NCBI GenBank assembly: GCA_031548025.1
Contig: JAVBRM010000111.1
Location: 1-64,000 of the forward strand
From: UBA5239 sp031548025
Lineage (GTDB): Bacteria > Verrucomicrobiota > Lentisphaeria > Victivallales > Victivallaceae
Length of the DNA stretch: 64,000 nt
Direction of reading: 5' to 3'
Part shown: positions 50,830-58,628 of the stretch, one piece after another
Layout of the letters: each line of letters opens with the position of its first letter
Numbering within the stretch: position 1 is the stretch's first letter
Program-made: the position numbers and the translations under genes
The notes under the pieces: model-generated
Database searches by the model: none
What the model was told of the DNA's origin: nothing
The model's input: only the letters and a program-made list of their open reading frames with translations

Positions 50830-53800
50830 TTAATTGTTGGACGGGAAAAAATAGAGCGACGGTTCGATAGCCAGATAGGACAGGGAGGCTCCGCCGTCGC
50901 CCGTGATTACGAATTCTGAATTTTTGCTGAATTGCCCCCGGACGCTCCAAAGCTTGCCGGCGTATTTTGCCACAACAGAGATGGTGCGCGATTCCGTTTT
51001 GCTGGGGATACAGGTTATTTGAGCTTCGGTTTTGCCGTCGGGATCGATAATCATTACCGTTCCGGTATTTTTCGTTATTTTGACCTGAAATTTATCGGTG
51101 TTTTCCGGGATCATGAAATAATAAAGGCAATCATTGGCCCGCAACTGGAAGTCTTCACAGGGAAAAATCTGTTTCAAGACCGGTTCAGTGATTACCGGCG
51201 CCACGAAATTCTGATTGGTGCTATGCGGAATCATCAGACGCACTTTGTAAATCCCGGTCAGGCCGTCCTGAGGAATCGTAAAAGAAAATGGCTTCATATC
51301 GTTGAATACATTGATCTTTTCTTTGAACGCGACGGTGCCGCGCGGAGAAGTCACTTCAACCTCGACGAACTGCTCTTTGGCACGGTAGATATTGGCTCGC
51401 AGTTTAACGGTAACGGGGGAATCTTTCTCCTTCAGCAGCCAAAATTCAGTCATCCGGGTTTTCGCGGGAGTCACCCGGTAAGGAAGATTGAAATTGTTTG
51501 TCGGCGGTAACATATCCTGCGCTTCGACCGGCTTGCCGTAGTCGGCCATGGCCGCCAGCAGGTAGGGTATCCGCTGCGCCATATAACCGGGCCCCAGTGA
51601 CATCTGCGCCATATGGGGAAAGCCGTCAAGCAGGGAGCCCGGAGAGTTTTCGATACTCTTGAGGTATTGCGACATCAGCATATTGCCGTAAACCAGATAT
51701 TTGGGATCTTTGCCGATAAACCAGCCAAAAGCCATGATATTGATGCAGTCTTTGAACGCCTGGGTATGGGTATCGGAGCTCTTGATCAGTCCGTCAGCCC
51801 ACAATACGATTCTTTCGCCGGATTTTTTATCGCCGGTCAGTTCCCAGTAGCGCTCGGCCCACGGGGCGTAAGTTTCCCATTGCGGGAAGGTGCCGATCGC
51901 CGGTTTTTTGCCCTTCAAATAGGGCCAGTTGGCGATTTGGTATTCTGAATATTTGGCCTGTCCCAGATTTTGTTCACGATCCCAGAAGTTGGTGACCATT
52001 TTATCGGCAATTTCCTTATAACGCATATCGCCGGTCGCTTTGTACAGCTCGATCACCGCGGCGGTCACCCCGGCCCCGGCCCGGGTGCCGAAAGGAGCGG
52101 TGAAGTGCTTTTTGACCGCTTCACCCCATTCTTTCGCGACGTCCAGTCCCCGCCGGTTTCCGGTCATGTAGTAATAATAAAGCAGAAAGTCCGTCATGCT
52201 GTTGTAGTCAAACAATCTCTTGCCGTGGTGCCAATGAACAATCCCTTTGTAATCATTGAGAGCTCCCTTCTGCTTGCCCACGGGAGCCGGCATTTTCTCG
52301 GATTCCGGCGTACTGTAATGGCAAATATCGATATCCATGACATGCCGGGTATTGCGGATCGCCCGGTTCAGGTATTTGGGATCGCCCGAGCGGAAATAAA
52401 GCAGCCACGGTACTCGTGGCGCGCCGTGGTGCATGGCGCGCCAGCACCGGTAGACATCGCTCCACCGGTTGACGCTCGTGTCCCAGGCCGTATGACCGTC
52501 GCCGAAGTTGAACATACCGTAATCGCGGGTATGATCCATCAGCCGCATTTCGCAGTCAAAAACCTTGGACAGTCCCTTTTCCGCTTCGGGAAAACGTTCC
52601 GGATCGTACGGATGAATCCGGCCGAATACACCGCTGGCGCACATCCATTCCGGAGCGGCCATGACGATGGGAGGATCGTTGAACAAGGTGACGATGGCTT
52701 TCCTTTGGGTGGCATCGGTAATATTGAATCCCAGCAATATTTCATTGGTGTTGGCCATGCCCAGGCAACTGGTATCTTTGGCCGCGCGCAGATAGCGGTA
52801 TTTGCCGTTTTTATCTTCATTGGGCCGGAGGTTGTAGCCCCAGTATTTTTCCGGAACTTTGAAGTTCAGAATTTCGCCTTCATGACAGAACCAGAGATAT
52901 TGAATCATCGCGTCGTCGATCTCACGTTCCGGCTTGCTGATTCCGTGAGCGGGCCAGGCGTGGAATATCATGTCGCCATTGGCGGAAATTTCCAGTTCTT
53001 TGGGGAATTGCTGCCAGAAATCCTTGACCGCCAGCAGGACCGTACCATTGCCGGTTTTCGTATTCATCCAGCCGGATGCGCGCTGACCGGAAGGCTTATC
53101 CCAATTGATCTTTCGGCCGCCGGTTGAAACGGCATATCTGTCGCTGTCATATTGCAGCAGGTAAGATTGCAATCCAAGCTCCCGCTCCGTATCTTCGCCG
53201 AACAATACTTTTTGCGCGTTGGCCGCCAGTTTTAACCCGATATCCCGAAATTGGGCCTGATCCGAATCTCCGGTTATGATATAAGTATGATAGATCCGGG
53301 CAAACGGCTGCCCCGCGTAAAATTCAATACGCACTTCATACCGGCAAAATTTTTCACCGCCTGCGGCGTAATGCCACCCTTCCGCCCGGATTACCGTCCT
53401 GAGCGTACCACTGGATTCCACCTCCACCGCGTCCGGTTTGCCCTTGGAGGAAGTAAACAGTTTTTTGTCTTTATTGACCACATACGGCCCGGAATCAGCC
53501 TTGCCCTGATAAATGACCTGACCCCGGTAGTCCCGTACTTCCGAGAAAAGATTGAAGTTCGCTTTATCTATGACATAGGTGAAAATACCGTTGTCAATTG
53601 CAATCCGGCTGGAAGTTTCCTTTACCTGAATTTTATGCTTCGGTGATGATGTTTGAACGGCGCGGCCCAGCGTGAAGTCTTGTTTATCTGAGCCTGATAA
53701 ATTCGCCTGGAAATCAATCAGTTTCCACCTGACCGAATCCTCCGGTACCCAGGTGCTGGTGGTCAGGCACTGCAGCGGGACCGGTTCGCCGTTGACACTG

Positions 53801-53976
53801 AGCGACAGTTGATCTTTCTCACTCAAACTTCCCTTGGGAAAAGGAATGCCGGTGGTCATCGGCCAGCTCGGATAACTCATGGCTGCCGGATTTTGCATGA
53901 TTAAATTTATGCTTTCATTGCCCGCCAAAGAAAAGCCGGCAACAATGAATAAAATTATGAACGATATAACTTTCAT
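50830..53976 (-). CDS. Secreted exo-rhamnogalacturonan lyase-like protein (PcRGLX/YetA, PL26 type)
   Basis: 1048 residues. A signal peptide (MKVISFIILFIVAGFSLAG) precedes an N-terminal RIFT-barrel region (TTGIPFPKGSLSEKDQLSLSVNGEPVPLQCLTTSTWVPEDSVRWKLIDF) characteristic of PcRGLX/YetA-like proteins. The middle holds an alpha/alpha-toroid-like segment (YLNRAIRNTRHVMDIDICHYS, FLLYYYYMTGNRRGLDVAKEWGEAV, AVIELYKATGDMRYKEIADKMV). PL26 enzymes release unsaturated galacturonosyl-rhamnose from rhamnogalacturonan I. Strong AGGAG ribosome site. Secreted enzyme of the LacI, prepilin-like, enzyme module. The family call rests on motif recall without a search. Confidence 0.65.
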   Translation of the reverse strand: MKVISFIILFIVAGFSLAGNESINLIMQNPAAMSYPSWPMTTGIPFPKGSLSEKDQLSLSVNGEPVPLQCLTTSTWVPEDSVRWKLIDFQANLSGSDKQDFTLGRAVQTSSPKHKIQVKETSSRIAIDNGIFTYVIDKANFNLFSEVRDYRGQVIYQGKADSGPYVVNKDKKLFTSSKGKPDAVEVESSGTLRTVIRAEGWHYAAGGEKFCRYEVRIEFYAGQPFARIYHTYIITGDSDQAQFRDIGLKLAANAQKVLFGEDTERELGLQSYLLQYDSDRYAVSTGGRKINWDKPSGQRASGWMNTKTGNGTVLLAVKDFWQQFPKELEISANGDMIFHAWPAHGISKPEREIDDAMIQYLWFCHEGEILNFKVPEKYWGYNLRPNEDKNGKYRYLRAAKDTSCLGMANTNEILLGFNITDATQRKAIVTLFNDPPIVMAAPEWMCASGVFGRIHPYDPERFPEAEKGLSKVFDCEMRLMDHTRDYGMFNFGDGHTAWDTSVNRWSDVYRCWRAMHHGAPRVPWLLYFRSGDPKYLNRAIRNTRHVMDIDICHYSTPESEKMPAPVGKQKGALNDYKGIVHWHHGKRLFDYNSMTDFLLYYYYMTGNRRGLDVAKEWGEAVKKHFTAPFGTRAGAGVTAAVIELYKATGDMRYKEIADKMVTNFWDREQNLGQAKYSEYQIANWPYLKGKKPAIGTFPQWETYAPWAERYWELTGDKKSGERIVLWADGLIKSSDTHTQAFKDCINIMAFGWFIGKDPKYLVYGNMLMSQYLKSIENSPGSLLDGFPHMAQMSLGPGYMAQRIPYLLAAMADYGKPVEAQDMLPPTNNFNLPYRVTPAKTRMTEFWLLKEKDSPVTVKLRANIYRAKEQFVEVEVTSPRGTVAFKEKINVFNDMKPFSFTIPQDGLTGIYKVRLMIPHSTNQNFVAPVITEPVLKQIFPCEDFQLRANDCLYYFMIPENTDKFQVKITKNTGTVMIIDPDGKTEAQITCIPSKTESRTISVVAKYAGKLWSVRGQFSKNSEFVITGDGGASLSYLAIEPSLYFFPSNN

Positions 53977-53985
53977 GGTATTCTC

Positions 53986-54639
53986 CTACGGTATCCACGG
54001 TCTGATATCAATATCTTTGAGCAGTAATTGCCGTTTTTTCCACTCCGCATGACCATCGTAAAACATGGTGTTGGCTCCATTTTGATGCCGATAATAAATA
54101 TGGCTGTTGATGTCGGCTTGGGTAAGGCGGGTTCCGCCTCTGCCGTCAAATACATACACCAGGGCGGATGAATTCTTCAAGCTCGTTATCTTGACGGGAC
54201 CGGAATCAATTGCCCCCTGGGATATCGAATAGCTGTTTTTCATCTTTACAGTGTCATTGGCTATCGGCACCAGTTGCTTGAGGCGGTAAAACACCCCTTC
54301 TTCCGTCGGCTGCGTCCGGGGGCAGAAGAACACCGAACGACCGGTGATCCCCTGATCCCTGCCGGATGCGGTATAATGATACAAAATCGGATGAACTTTA
54401 TCTCCCGCCTTATCATAAGGATACGGAAGCATATCTCCATGTTCGTCGGCATACGAGAATACGGCGAGCCCGATCTGCTTCAGGTTGTTCATACAGGCGG
54501 CGCTTCCCGCCTTCTCCCTGGCTTTGCTCAATGCCGGAAGCAGCATGGCGGCCAGTATTGCGATAATAGCGATGACTACAAGGAGCTCGATAAGTGTAAA
54601 TTTTCTTAATCGGTAACTTCGATTATCTGGCTTTGACAT
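53986..54639 (-). CDS. Prepilin-like N-terminal methylation-motif protein
   Basis: 217 residues. MSKPDNRSYRLRK precedes F-T-L-I-E-L-L-V-V-I, so Lys occupies the position of the usual Gly. LLPALSKAREKAGSAACMNNLKQIGLAVFSYADEHGD is highly typical of this protein group. The C-terminus has YRHQNGANTMFYDGHAEWKKR, the shared F-x-DGH motif. It lies 40 bases after the LacI gene and 9 bases before the PL26-like gene. Confidence 0.87.
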   Translation of the reverse strand: MSKPDNRSYRLRKFTLIELLVVIAIIAILAAMLLPALSKAREKAGSAACMNNLKQIGLAVFSYADEHGDMLPYPYDKAGDKVHPILYHYTASGRDQGITGRSVFFCPRTQPTEEGVFYRLKQLVPIANDTVKMKNSYSISQGAIDSGPVKITSLKNSSALVYVFDGRGGTRLTQADINSHIYYRHQNGANTMFYDGHAEWKKRQLLLKDIDIRPWIP

Positions 54640-54679
54640 GCTTTATTTCCTTTTTATTTGATTGAATTCGTATCATAGA

Positions 54680-55708
54680 TCACCCTGCCGATTCACGGGG
54701 AATAAATTTCATTTCCAATAATTTACGCTGTGGAGGTAAATCCGGGTTTGCGAGCCTGTTGAAAAGCATTTCAGTAACGCTCTCTGCCAGCTCCCCATTC
54801 AACCGGTCGACACTGGCCAGCGGCGGCGTGAAGTGAGGCGACATGATATTGTTGTTATACCCGGAAACCGCGATATCCTGCGGTACTTTATAGCCGATCT
54901 CCCGCAGGTAGTTGATGACGGCGACCGCTCCCTCGTCGCAGGAACAGATTATAGCGTCAAAAGGCATTTTCTTCTTGAATTTTTGCCGGATGGCGTCAAC
55001 GAAAAGATCGCCCAGTGATTCCAATTTTTTCTTTGGGTCCGGATATTTAGGAATGTGAATGACAGAGTCTTCGGAACAAGCCAGGCCATACGACTTCAAT
55101 TGTTCGATAAACGCGCATTCTCTGGCTAAGCTTGGAGAGGCTAGAAATACAATCCTTTTTCGCCCGGTCTGCATAAAATGCGTTGCAAGATCCCGCATGG
55201 CCTTGGTTCGGTCGAGAATAATGGTGTCAAACTCGCTGTCGAAAGATTGCCGCACCACCATCACGACATTGGAAATTTCCCGCAGCAGACTGCGGATCTC
55301 CGGATTGTTGATCAGATCGTTTTCCAATTCGATGATAATGCCGTCGATACTGCGACTGCAAAAATCATTCAAACATTTTCGCGTGATTTCCAGGTCCGAC
55401 AGGCTGTTGGCAATATTACAGGTGTAACCTTTTTGCATTGCAGTGAGCGAGATATTGCAGACCAGGCCAAGGGAATCATGAGGTCCGCTGAGACCCCATA
55501 ACAAGCCGATGCTGTTGGTCCTGCCGCTCCGCAAGCCCTGCGCCAAAACATTGGTACGGTAACCGAGCTCGGCAGCCACCTTGGACACTTTGGCTTTGGT
55601 CTTGGCCGACACGCTGCCCGAACCATTGAGTGCCCGGGTCACTGTCATAGCGCTGACATCGGCAATTTCCGCGATTTTGTGTATACTGACTGTTTTTGAT
55701 TTCTTCAT
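54680..55708 (-). CDS. LacI family transcriptional regulator
   Basis: 342 residues with the LacI helix-turn-helix (VSIHKIAEIADVSAMTVTRALNGSGSVSAKTKAKVSKVAAELGYRTNVLAQGLRSG..) and sensor domain (SIDGIIIELENDL, QTGRKRIVFLASPSLARE, MPFDAIICSCDEGAVAVINYLREIGYKVPQDIAVSGYNNN). It leads the module with the prepilin-like protein, the PL26-like lyase and the unassigned glycosidase. The promoter carries a perfect CG-centred palindrome typical of LacI operators, so it is probably autoregulated and induced by a pectin-derived sugar. Confidence 0.92.
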   Translation of the reverse strand: MKKSKTVSIHKIAEIADVSAMTVTRALNGSGSVSAKTKAKVSKVAAELGYRTNVLAQGLRSGRTNSIGLLWGLSGPHDSLGLVCNISLTAMQKGYTCNIANSLSDLEITRKCLNDFCSRSIDGIIIELENDLINNPEIRSLLREISNVVMVVRQSFDSEFDTIILDRTKAMRDLATHFMQTGRKRIVFLASPSLARECAFIEQLKSYGLACSEDSVIHIPKYPDPKKKLESLGDLFVDAIRQKFKKKMPFDAIICSCDEGAVAVINYLREIGYKVPQDIAVSGYNNNIMSPHFTPPLASVDRLNGELAESVTEMLFNRLANPDLPPQRKLLEMKFIPRESAG

Positions 55709-55720
55709 GATTTGATAAAT

Positions 55721-55765
55721 TTGTTATCGATAACAATATTATATCGCGAAAAACTGAAAAAGCAA
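55721..55765 (-). promoter_or_regulatory. Promoter and perfect LacI-type operator of the pectin module
   Basis: On the minus strand TTGCTT (55760-55765), 16 bases, TATAAT (55738-55743). TTGTTATCGATAACAA (55721-55736) is a perfect 16-bp palindrome with central CG, starting one base after the -10 box, over the transcription start. Confidence 0.75.
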
Positions 55766-55805
55766 CACCCTTAAAATAAAATCAGACATTTTTTTATTCG
55801 CACTA

Positions 55806-55834
55806 TTGACTATGATAATATCATTTGCTATACT
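55806..55834 (+). promoter_or_regulatory. Promoter for the small membrane protein pair
   Basis: TTGACT (55806-55811), 17 bases, TATACT (55829-55834). The spacer holds the palindrome ATGATAATATCAT (55813-55825), and GATAG/GATAA words recur about every 10 bases just downstream. Confidence 0.5.
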
Positions 55835-55879
55835 ATATGATAGTTGTTGATAGTATTTGATAAATGATTGGAGGGTATT

Positions 55880-56176
55880 ATGAGTGAATCAAAGAAAGAA
55901 AAATCAGGAGGCCCCTATTTGACCCTTCTGATTCTGCTCACTTGCTTTTTGCTTACGTATATAATTATCTATGCAGTAAATTCCAACCGTACATATCAGC
56001 GTTTTCAGGCAGACCGGGAAGCTGTTTTCGCTACAGCGGCCAGGCTGATTAAATCCGGTCATCGCGATGAGTTGATAAGTGAGCTTGAAAAGCGGGAAAA
56101 TCTGCGGAAAGAGTGGTCCAATGAACGTGATTATCTCACGGCTTTGGAAAACATCGAAAAGGGGAGGGCTGAGTAA
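55880..56176 (+). CDS. Small single-pass membrane protein, function unknown
   Basis: 98 residues from the ATG at 55880, preceded by GGAGGG. A short charged N-terminus (MSESKKEKSGG) is followed by one transmembrane helix (about 13-34, YLTLLILLTCFLLTYIIIYAV) and a highly charged, probably coiled-coil tail (HRDELISELEKRENLRKEWSNERDYLTALENIEKGRAE). Not recognised. Its stop overlaps the next start as TAATG, so the two are translationally coupled. Confidence 0.65.
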   Translation: MSESKKEKSGGPYLTLLILLTCFLLTYIIIYAVNSNRTYQRFQADREAVFATAARLIKSGHRDELISELEKRENLRKEWSNERDYLTALENIEKGRAE

Positions 56177-56574
56177 TGTGGATAATCATAGTTCTGTCAA
56201 TGCCGTTGATTGCAATAATTATTATCGGGGTGAGCAAGCTCAAACCATATATCAAAGTCATAAGTATATTATGTGTGATTGATGTTATCATGATCATGGC
56301 CGTGTTGGTTTTACACGTTGGACACACGGTACGCTTGGGATATGGTAGAGATTTCTTTCGGATTGACTGTCAAACGCTCTTGATGAGCCTCAAAGAATAT
56401 GACGATGCTGTAACTCTTGCCGCTCTCAAGAAATATAGCCAAGGAGATATCATGTTCAAAGATTGCTTAGGGCCTGCGTCGTTTGAATCAGCAAATCTTA
56501 ATAATGATAACGCAACTGGGCAATCAGCAAGGTTTCACCCTCCATTTTATAAACCATCCGGTCAACGTCCGTAA
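56176..56574 (+). CDS. Small membrane protein, function unknown, tail antisense to yoeB remnant
   Basis: 132 residues starting at 56176, overlapping the preceding stop by one base. Two transmembrane segments are predicted by eye (MWIIIVLSMPLIAIIIIGV and VISILCVIDVIMIMAVLVLHV), then a cytoplasmic part (MSLKEYDDAVTLAALKKYSQGD). The last 25 or so residues (..NNDNATGQSARFHPPFYKP) are encoded by DNA that on the other strand is the 3' part of a yoeB-like gene, so the original C-terminus may have been replaced by a rearrangement. Not recognised. Confidence 0.5.
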   Translation: MWIIIVLSMPLIAIIIIGVSKLKPYIKVISILCVIDVIMIMAVLVLHVGHTVRLGYGRDFFRIDCQTLLMSLKEYDDAVTLAALKKYSQGDIMFKDCLGPASFESANLNNDNATGQSARFHPPFYKPSGQRP

Positions 56575-56668
56575 TTCTTCTGGACCACCACGAAGAAAAG
56601 TTTCCTTTCAGCGGTTCCGGTTTGCCGATTCCTTCCGTTGGAGTTCGCATTGAAACTTTTATCAACAT
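56498..56668 (-). pseudogene. yoeB: YoeB-type toxin with internal deletion
   Basis: An open frame of 56 codons whose ATG overlaps the antitoxin stop by 7 bases, the normal yefM-yoeB layout. The protein reads MLIKVSM followed directly by RTPTEGIGKPEPLKG, then SSWWSRRITDVDRMVY and ends LLIAQLRYHY, matching the second half of YoeB with its catalytic Arg and terminal His-Tyr. Intact YoeB has about 84 residues; roughly 28-30 residues of the N-terminal helices are missing. The frame is not interrupted. It is probably inactive, but this is inference. Confidence 0.75.
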
Positions 56669-56880
56669 TCAAGCGATTCAATGGATTTGATCAGACGTTT
56701 GGCATTTTTTGGACTGCGAAGCAGATAGATTGTTTCCGCCCAAGCCTCGTAGTCTTCGAGTGGCATCATGACGACTGCATTTTTTTTCTTTCTGATGATA
56801 ACCGGGACACGATCCTTGACCACTTTATTAATGGTTTTCGCCAAATCGGCCCGCAATGCGGAATAAGTTAAAGTTGTCAT
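56662..56880 (-). CDS. yefM: YefM/Phd family antitoxin
   Basis: 72 residues from the ATG at 56880 (GGAG 8 bases upstream; longer in-frame start at 56907 is less likely). MTTLTYSALRADLAKTINKVVKDRVPVIIRKKKNAVVMMPLEDYEAWAETIYLLRSPKNAKRLIKSIESLE follows the YefM pattern (Y-S..R..L......V..D..P..I.R......V.M...DY.....T.YLL.SP.NA.RL..SI). It binds and neutralises YoeB and represses its own operon in known systems. Here its partner is truncated, so it may persist as an orphan regulator. Confidence 0.88.
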   Translation of the reverse strand: MTTLTYSALRADLAKTINKVVKDRVPVIIRKKKNAVVMMPLEDYEAWAETIYLLRSPKNAKRLIKSIESLEC

Positions 56881-56898
56881 AGTTGTGTCTCCTGAGAA

Positions 56899-56926
56899 AT
56901 TGTACATCCATTTTGAAAAAAATCAA
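56899..56926 (-). promoter_or_regulatory. Promoter of the yefM-yoeB remnant
   Basis: On the minus strand TTGATT (56921-56926), 16 bases, TACAAT (56899-56904), 18 bases before the yefM start. Confidence 0.5.
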
Positions 56927-57020
56927 GCTCCATATGTAAATTATCGTTTTCGCTGATTTTTGTATATAATTAGCCAAATATGATATAGCCGCTATGGATT
57001 TATTGTATTATATTAATGTT

Positions 57021-58628
57021 ATGAATACGAAAAATACACAATATCTCAATTTGTTGGATCGCGTGTTGGATTATGCCGCTCGGCATACCGATGGCGATGG
57101 CCGGATGATTTTCAATGGCGAGATCGACTGCAAGGATTCCGGGTGGATGGTTCTGGCCGGAGTATTGCGTGGAAATCTTGATAAGTATTGCCGATTGTGG
57201 ACGCTGGCTTCGATCCGGGTCGATGACCGGCGGAGCTGCTGGACGACTTTTGCTTTGCTTTATGCGCTGGAATTGTCAAAAGGAGAGTTTCTGAATATTT
57301 TCAGCGCGGCCGAACAGGAGGAATTTGCGCACTTTGTGCGTCAGCTGGATATGCGTTATTTGATGGAGGCGTCACGGAATTACCGGGTGGCGGCGGCGGT
57401 GATCGATGTGCTGGGCCGGCGTTACGGTTTTACCGGCAAGCAGGCGGTGACGCCGGAGGAGAATATCGACGCGATGTTGGCGTGTTATCTGGGGCAGGGG
57501 TTTTTCAATGACGACGACGGGCGCGGCAGTGGAGACCGGCGGATCGACGCTTACAGCGCCGAGATTATCGGACTTCTGCTGCATTATGATGAGCTGTATG
57601 ATTTTCAGTCGCCGCGCCATGAGCGGATCATGGATGTGTGCCGGGATTTTTGCGTGGCCAACGCGCCGTTGATAGACCATGACGGCGAGTATGCCAAGTG
57701 GGGGCGGAGTCTGCGCGGCGAGGCGGAAGTCAAAAAAATATGCATTTGGGAATACGCCGAGCGGGAAGGGCTGTGCGAACCGGGTCTGGGGCGGGCCGCC
57801 GCCGGGCGGATGTTGAAGTTTTTCGAGGAAACCGGGATCAATGATGCCGGTATGGTCGGCAAGGACAAGGCCATGAATCATGGCATATGGGATGAATACA
57901 CCACCCAGGTACAGGCTCAGGGGTACGGCGCCTACGGGCTTGCCATGGCCGCGCATTATGATTCCGGTAATGGCAAAGCCGGTACCCTACCAATTGACCG
58001 CGGTCCGGTGAACGGATTGTTGCCGGGACCGGCGATTATTTATGGCGGCAACCGCAAAATGCATTATATTTTGCCGCTGGCTAACCGCATGACCAAGAAT
58101 ATGTTTTTCTGGCACAACCGGATTACCGGGGAGAATGATGTGGAAGTGGATGTCAGTGCCAAATTCATGCCGTTGCCGTATTTCGGGCGGAAAATGCCCG
58201 CGCCTTATTCGGGGCCGGAAATTCCGTTTCTGCCGATGGTGGAAACAGTGGACGGTTTGTTGATTCCGCGCAATCTGAATCCGGAAATTCCGCATGCGGA
58301 AGTGTTGCCGGACGGAGTCACCGGCGAGCAGAGATTCCGTTTCTGCCGGGTGGCGGCGTATGAACCGGTGGTGGAAACGGAAATGATTGCCCGGGTTCAC
58401 GCGGCGGCGGAGTCGATCCGTTATGAATTCTCGTTTGTCGGAGAACTGCCGGAAAATAATCTGGTGATCTATTTCTTCGGCGGCGAAGTCGAATTCCAGG
58501 AAGTGACTCCGCAGTGGGAAAAGCGGACTGCCGGAGCTTCGATTTACGGTCCGAGAACCTACGCCCGGGTGGCGGTGATTAAGCCTTGTAAAGATTTTTC
58601 ATATACCTTGAGGTGGAGCAATGAATAA
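57021..58628 (+). CDS. DUF2264-like alpha-helical (alpha/alpha-barrel) protein
   Basis: 535 residues from the ATG at 57021; the ATG at 56994 in the same frame is also possible and neither has a clear ribosome site. A -10-like TATAAT lies at 56965-56970. The body resembles DUF2264: FFNDDDGRGSGDRRIDAYSAEIIGLLLHYDELYDF, then GEYAKWGRSLRGEAEVKKICIWEYA, where the family has a G-R-S-L motif, and a C-terminal beta region (LPLANRMTKNMFFWHNRITGENDVEVDV). Such proteins are thought to act on unsaturated or uronic oligosaccharides. No signal peptide. Its stop overlaps the next start by 8 bases (ATGAATAA). Confidence 0.6.
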   Translation: MNTKNTQYLNLLDRVLDYAARHTDGDGRMIFNGEIDCKDSGWMVLAGVLRGNLDKYCRLWTLASIRVDDRRSCWTTFALLYALELSKGEFLNIFSAAEQEEFAHFVRQLDMRYLMEASRNYRVAAAVIDVLGRRYGFTGKQAVTPEENIDAMLACYLGQGFFNDDDGRGSGDRRIDAYSAEIIGLLLHYDELYDFQSPRHERIMDVCRDFCVANAPLIDHDGEYAKWGRSLRGEAEVKKICIWEYAEREGLCEPGLGRAAAGRMLKFFEETGINDAGMVGKDKAMNHGIWDEYTTQVQAQGYGAYGLAMAAHYDSGNGKAGTLPIDRGPVNGLLPGPAIIYGGNRKMHYILPLANRMTKNMFFWHNRITGENDVEVDVSAKFMPLPYFGRKMPAPYSGPEIPFLPMVETVDGLLIPRNLNPEIPHAEVLPDGVTGEQRFRFCRVAAYEPVVETEMIARVHAAAESIRYEFSFVGELPENNLVIYFFGGEVEFQEVTPQWEKRTAGASIYGPRTYARVAVIKPCKDFSYTLRWSNE

